The notes beneath the pieces were generated by a model, which saw only the letters and a list, made by a program, of their open reading frames with translations, had not been told where the DNA came from and searched no databases. A program made the position numbers and the translations under genes. A stretch of 6,843 nucleotides of DNA from NCBI GenBank assembly GCA_003646505.1, contig QMKT01000104.1:1-6843 (forward strand), written 5' to 3'. Of this stretch, positions 6,456 to 6,843 are shown one piece after another; position 1 is the first letter of the stretch, and each line of letters opens with the position of its first letter. This DNA is from Campylobacterota bacterium (lineage in GTDB: Bacteria > Campylobacterota > Campylobacteria > Campylobacterales > Sulfurovaceae).

Positions 6456-6474
6456 GATTAATCTAAGGTTAATC
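6456..6474. repeat. TTAATC-N5-TTAATC direct repeat overlapping the -35 region of the BI-1 promoter
   Basis: GATTAATC (6456-6463) and GGTTAATC (6467-6474) repeat with an 11-base period, giving TTAATC (6458-6463), 5 bases, TTAATC (6469-6474). The first copy is also the core of the 10-bp palindrome AGATTAATCT (6455-6464). The nearer copy lies 9 bases upstream of the minus-strand -10. That layout is seen for tandem binding sites of OmpR-family response regulators; which protein would bind is unknown. Confidence 0.4.
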
Positions 6475-6481
6475 GCATAGT

Positions 6482-6658
6482 TTAGTGTATTGTGCGCTGT
6501 TTCTGCAGGGCCTTGTATTCATTTTTTGCCTCTTCCGCATCACTTTGATTGGAGAGTATTTTATGCGTAGATTTTTTTTCATGTGAAGGTGAAACTTCAG
6601 GAGTGGTTGAACAGGCAGAGAACATCAATAAAGAGAAGAATAAAAAAAAGAGACGCAT
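6482..6658 (-). CDS. Small putative lipoprotein, unknown function
   Basis: The 58-residue protein starts at the ATG at 6658, chosen because AAGGA (6668-6664) sits 5 bases upstream and a signal peptide begins at once; the frame is open further upstream to 6706 but no SD is apparent there. Residues MRLFFLFFSLLMFSAC form a lipoprotein signal: a basic Arg2, a hydrophobic stretch and a lipobox-like FSAC with Cys16 as the lipidation site. Phe at -3 is less usual than Leu. The mature 43 residues are hydrophilic, with a Ser/Thr/Pro-rich linker and then a charged, probably helical end (SDAEEAKNEYKALQKQR, 40-56). I do not recognise a family. It precedes the BI-1 gene by 70 bases on the same strand with no terminator visible between, so readthrough is possible. 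Confidence 0.7.
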   Translation of the reverse strand: MRLFFLFFSLLMFSACSTTPEVSPSHEKKSTHKILSNQSDAEEAKNEYKALQKQRTIH

Positions 6659-6679
6659 GTCATTCCTTGGATAGAGATA

Positions 6680-6699
6680 ATTATAAAACATTATAAAAC
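6680..6699 (-). promoter_or_regulatory. Duplicated -10 boxes (tandem 10-bp repeat) upstream of the small lipoprotein gene
   Basis: ATTATAAAAC occurs twice in direct tandem (6680-6689, 6690-6699). On the minus strand each copy reads GTTTTATAAT, so two perfect TATAAT boxes lie exactly 10 bases apart. Predicted starts are near 6673 and 6683, giving leaders of about 15 and 25 bases to the lipoprotein ATG. Confidence 0.55.
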
Positions 6700-6795
6700 A
6701 GTACACTTAAATCAAAGATATAAAGTGAAAAAAATATATTATAATGTAAGTAAATAAAGAATTTAAAAGAATTTACATATTTTCTCTAAAAACCC

Positions 6796-6824
6796 TTGAC
6801 AATAAAGAGGTGTGGTGCTATAAT
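6796..6824 (+). promoter_or_regulatory. Near-perfect sigma70 promoter reading out of the window
   Basis: TTGACA (6796-6801), a 17-base spacer, then TATAAT (6819-6824) preceded by TGC (an extended -10), with predicted initiation near 6831. Upstream, 6711-6790 is very AT-rich, as for an UP element, and the discriminator ACGCGT (6825-6830) is GC-rich. Full -35 consensus is rare in this phylum and is mostly seen at rRNA, tRNA and translation-factor operons. The gene driven lies outside the window; the terminal ATG at 6841-6843 is too close and lacks an SD, so it is not called as a start. Confidence 0.85.
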
Positions 6825-6843
6825 ACGCGTCCAAGAACACATG

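Noticed and set aside
6841..6843. Terminal ATG as the start of a coding sequence
   Set aside because: It lies only about 10 bases after the predicted transcription start, has no Shine-Dalgarno, and the context favours a stable RNA leader.

Overview
The window looks like chromosomal DNA from a Campylobacterota (Epsilonproteobacteria), most like the Sulfurovum/Sulfurimonas group. The base composition is AT-rich, and most promoters show a good -10 hexamer after a T- or G-rich stretch with no recognisable -35, which is typical of that phylum. The gene order bioC | secG-frr-pyrE is, as I recall it, the one found in Helicobacter pylori. The genus is inferred from gene content and style, not from an alignment.

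Layout, left to right. Positions 1-704 (+) hold the last 25 codons of what is probably a type II secretion/type IV pilus assembly ATPase, then a pseudopilin-like protein 5 bases later. At 776-3100 (+) is a large HerA/DUF87-type ATPase that belongs to a widespread but functionally uncharacterised family; it appears to have its own promoter and should start at 776. It meets the convergent pyrE at a perfect 11-bp hairpin (3112-3136). On the minus strand, frr and pyrE form a tight two-gene operon with a 2-base gap. secG lies upstream of them behind a terminator-like hairpin. secG and bioC (+) diverge from a 118-bp intergenic region in which two TATAAT boxes form the arms of one 12-bp inverted repeat. 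bioC converges on a Bax-inhibitor-1 family membrane protein (5725-6411, minus), and a very small lipoprotein lies upstream of that gene on the same strand. The last 135 bases carry a near-perfect sigma70 promoter pointing out of the window; its GC-rich discriminator suggests a stable-RNA or translation operon beyond the edge.

Most of the content is housekeeping: ribosome recycling, pyrimidine synthesis, protein export and the entry step of biotin synthesis. I found no CRISPR array, transposon, toxin-antitoxin pair, tRNA, rRNA or clear new defence system. The points most worth a second look are the uncharacterised HerA-like ATPase, the interlocked secG/bioC promoters, a helically phased TTAATC direct repeat at the BI-1 promoter, and a duplicated -10 box in front of the small lipoprotein.
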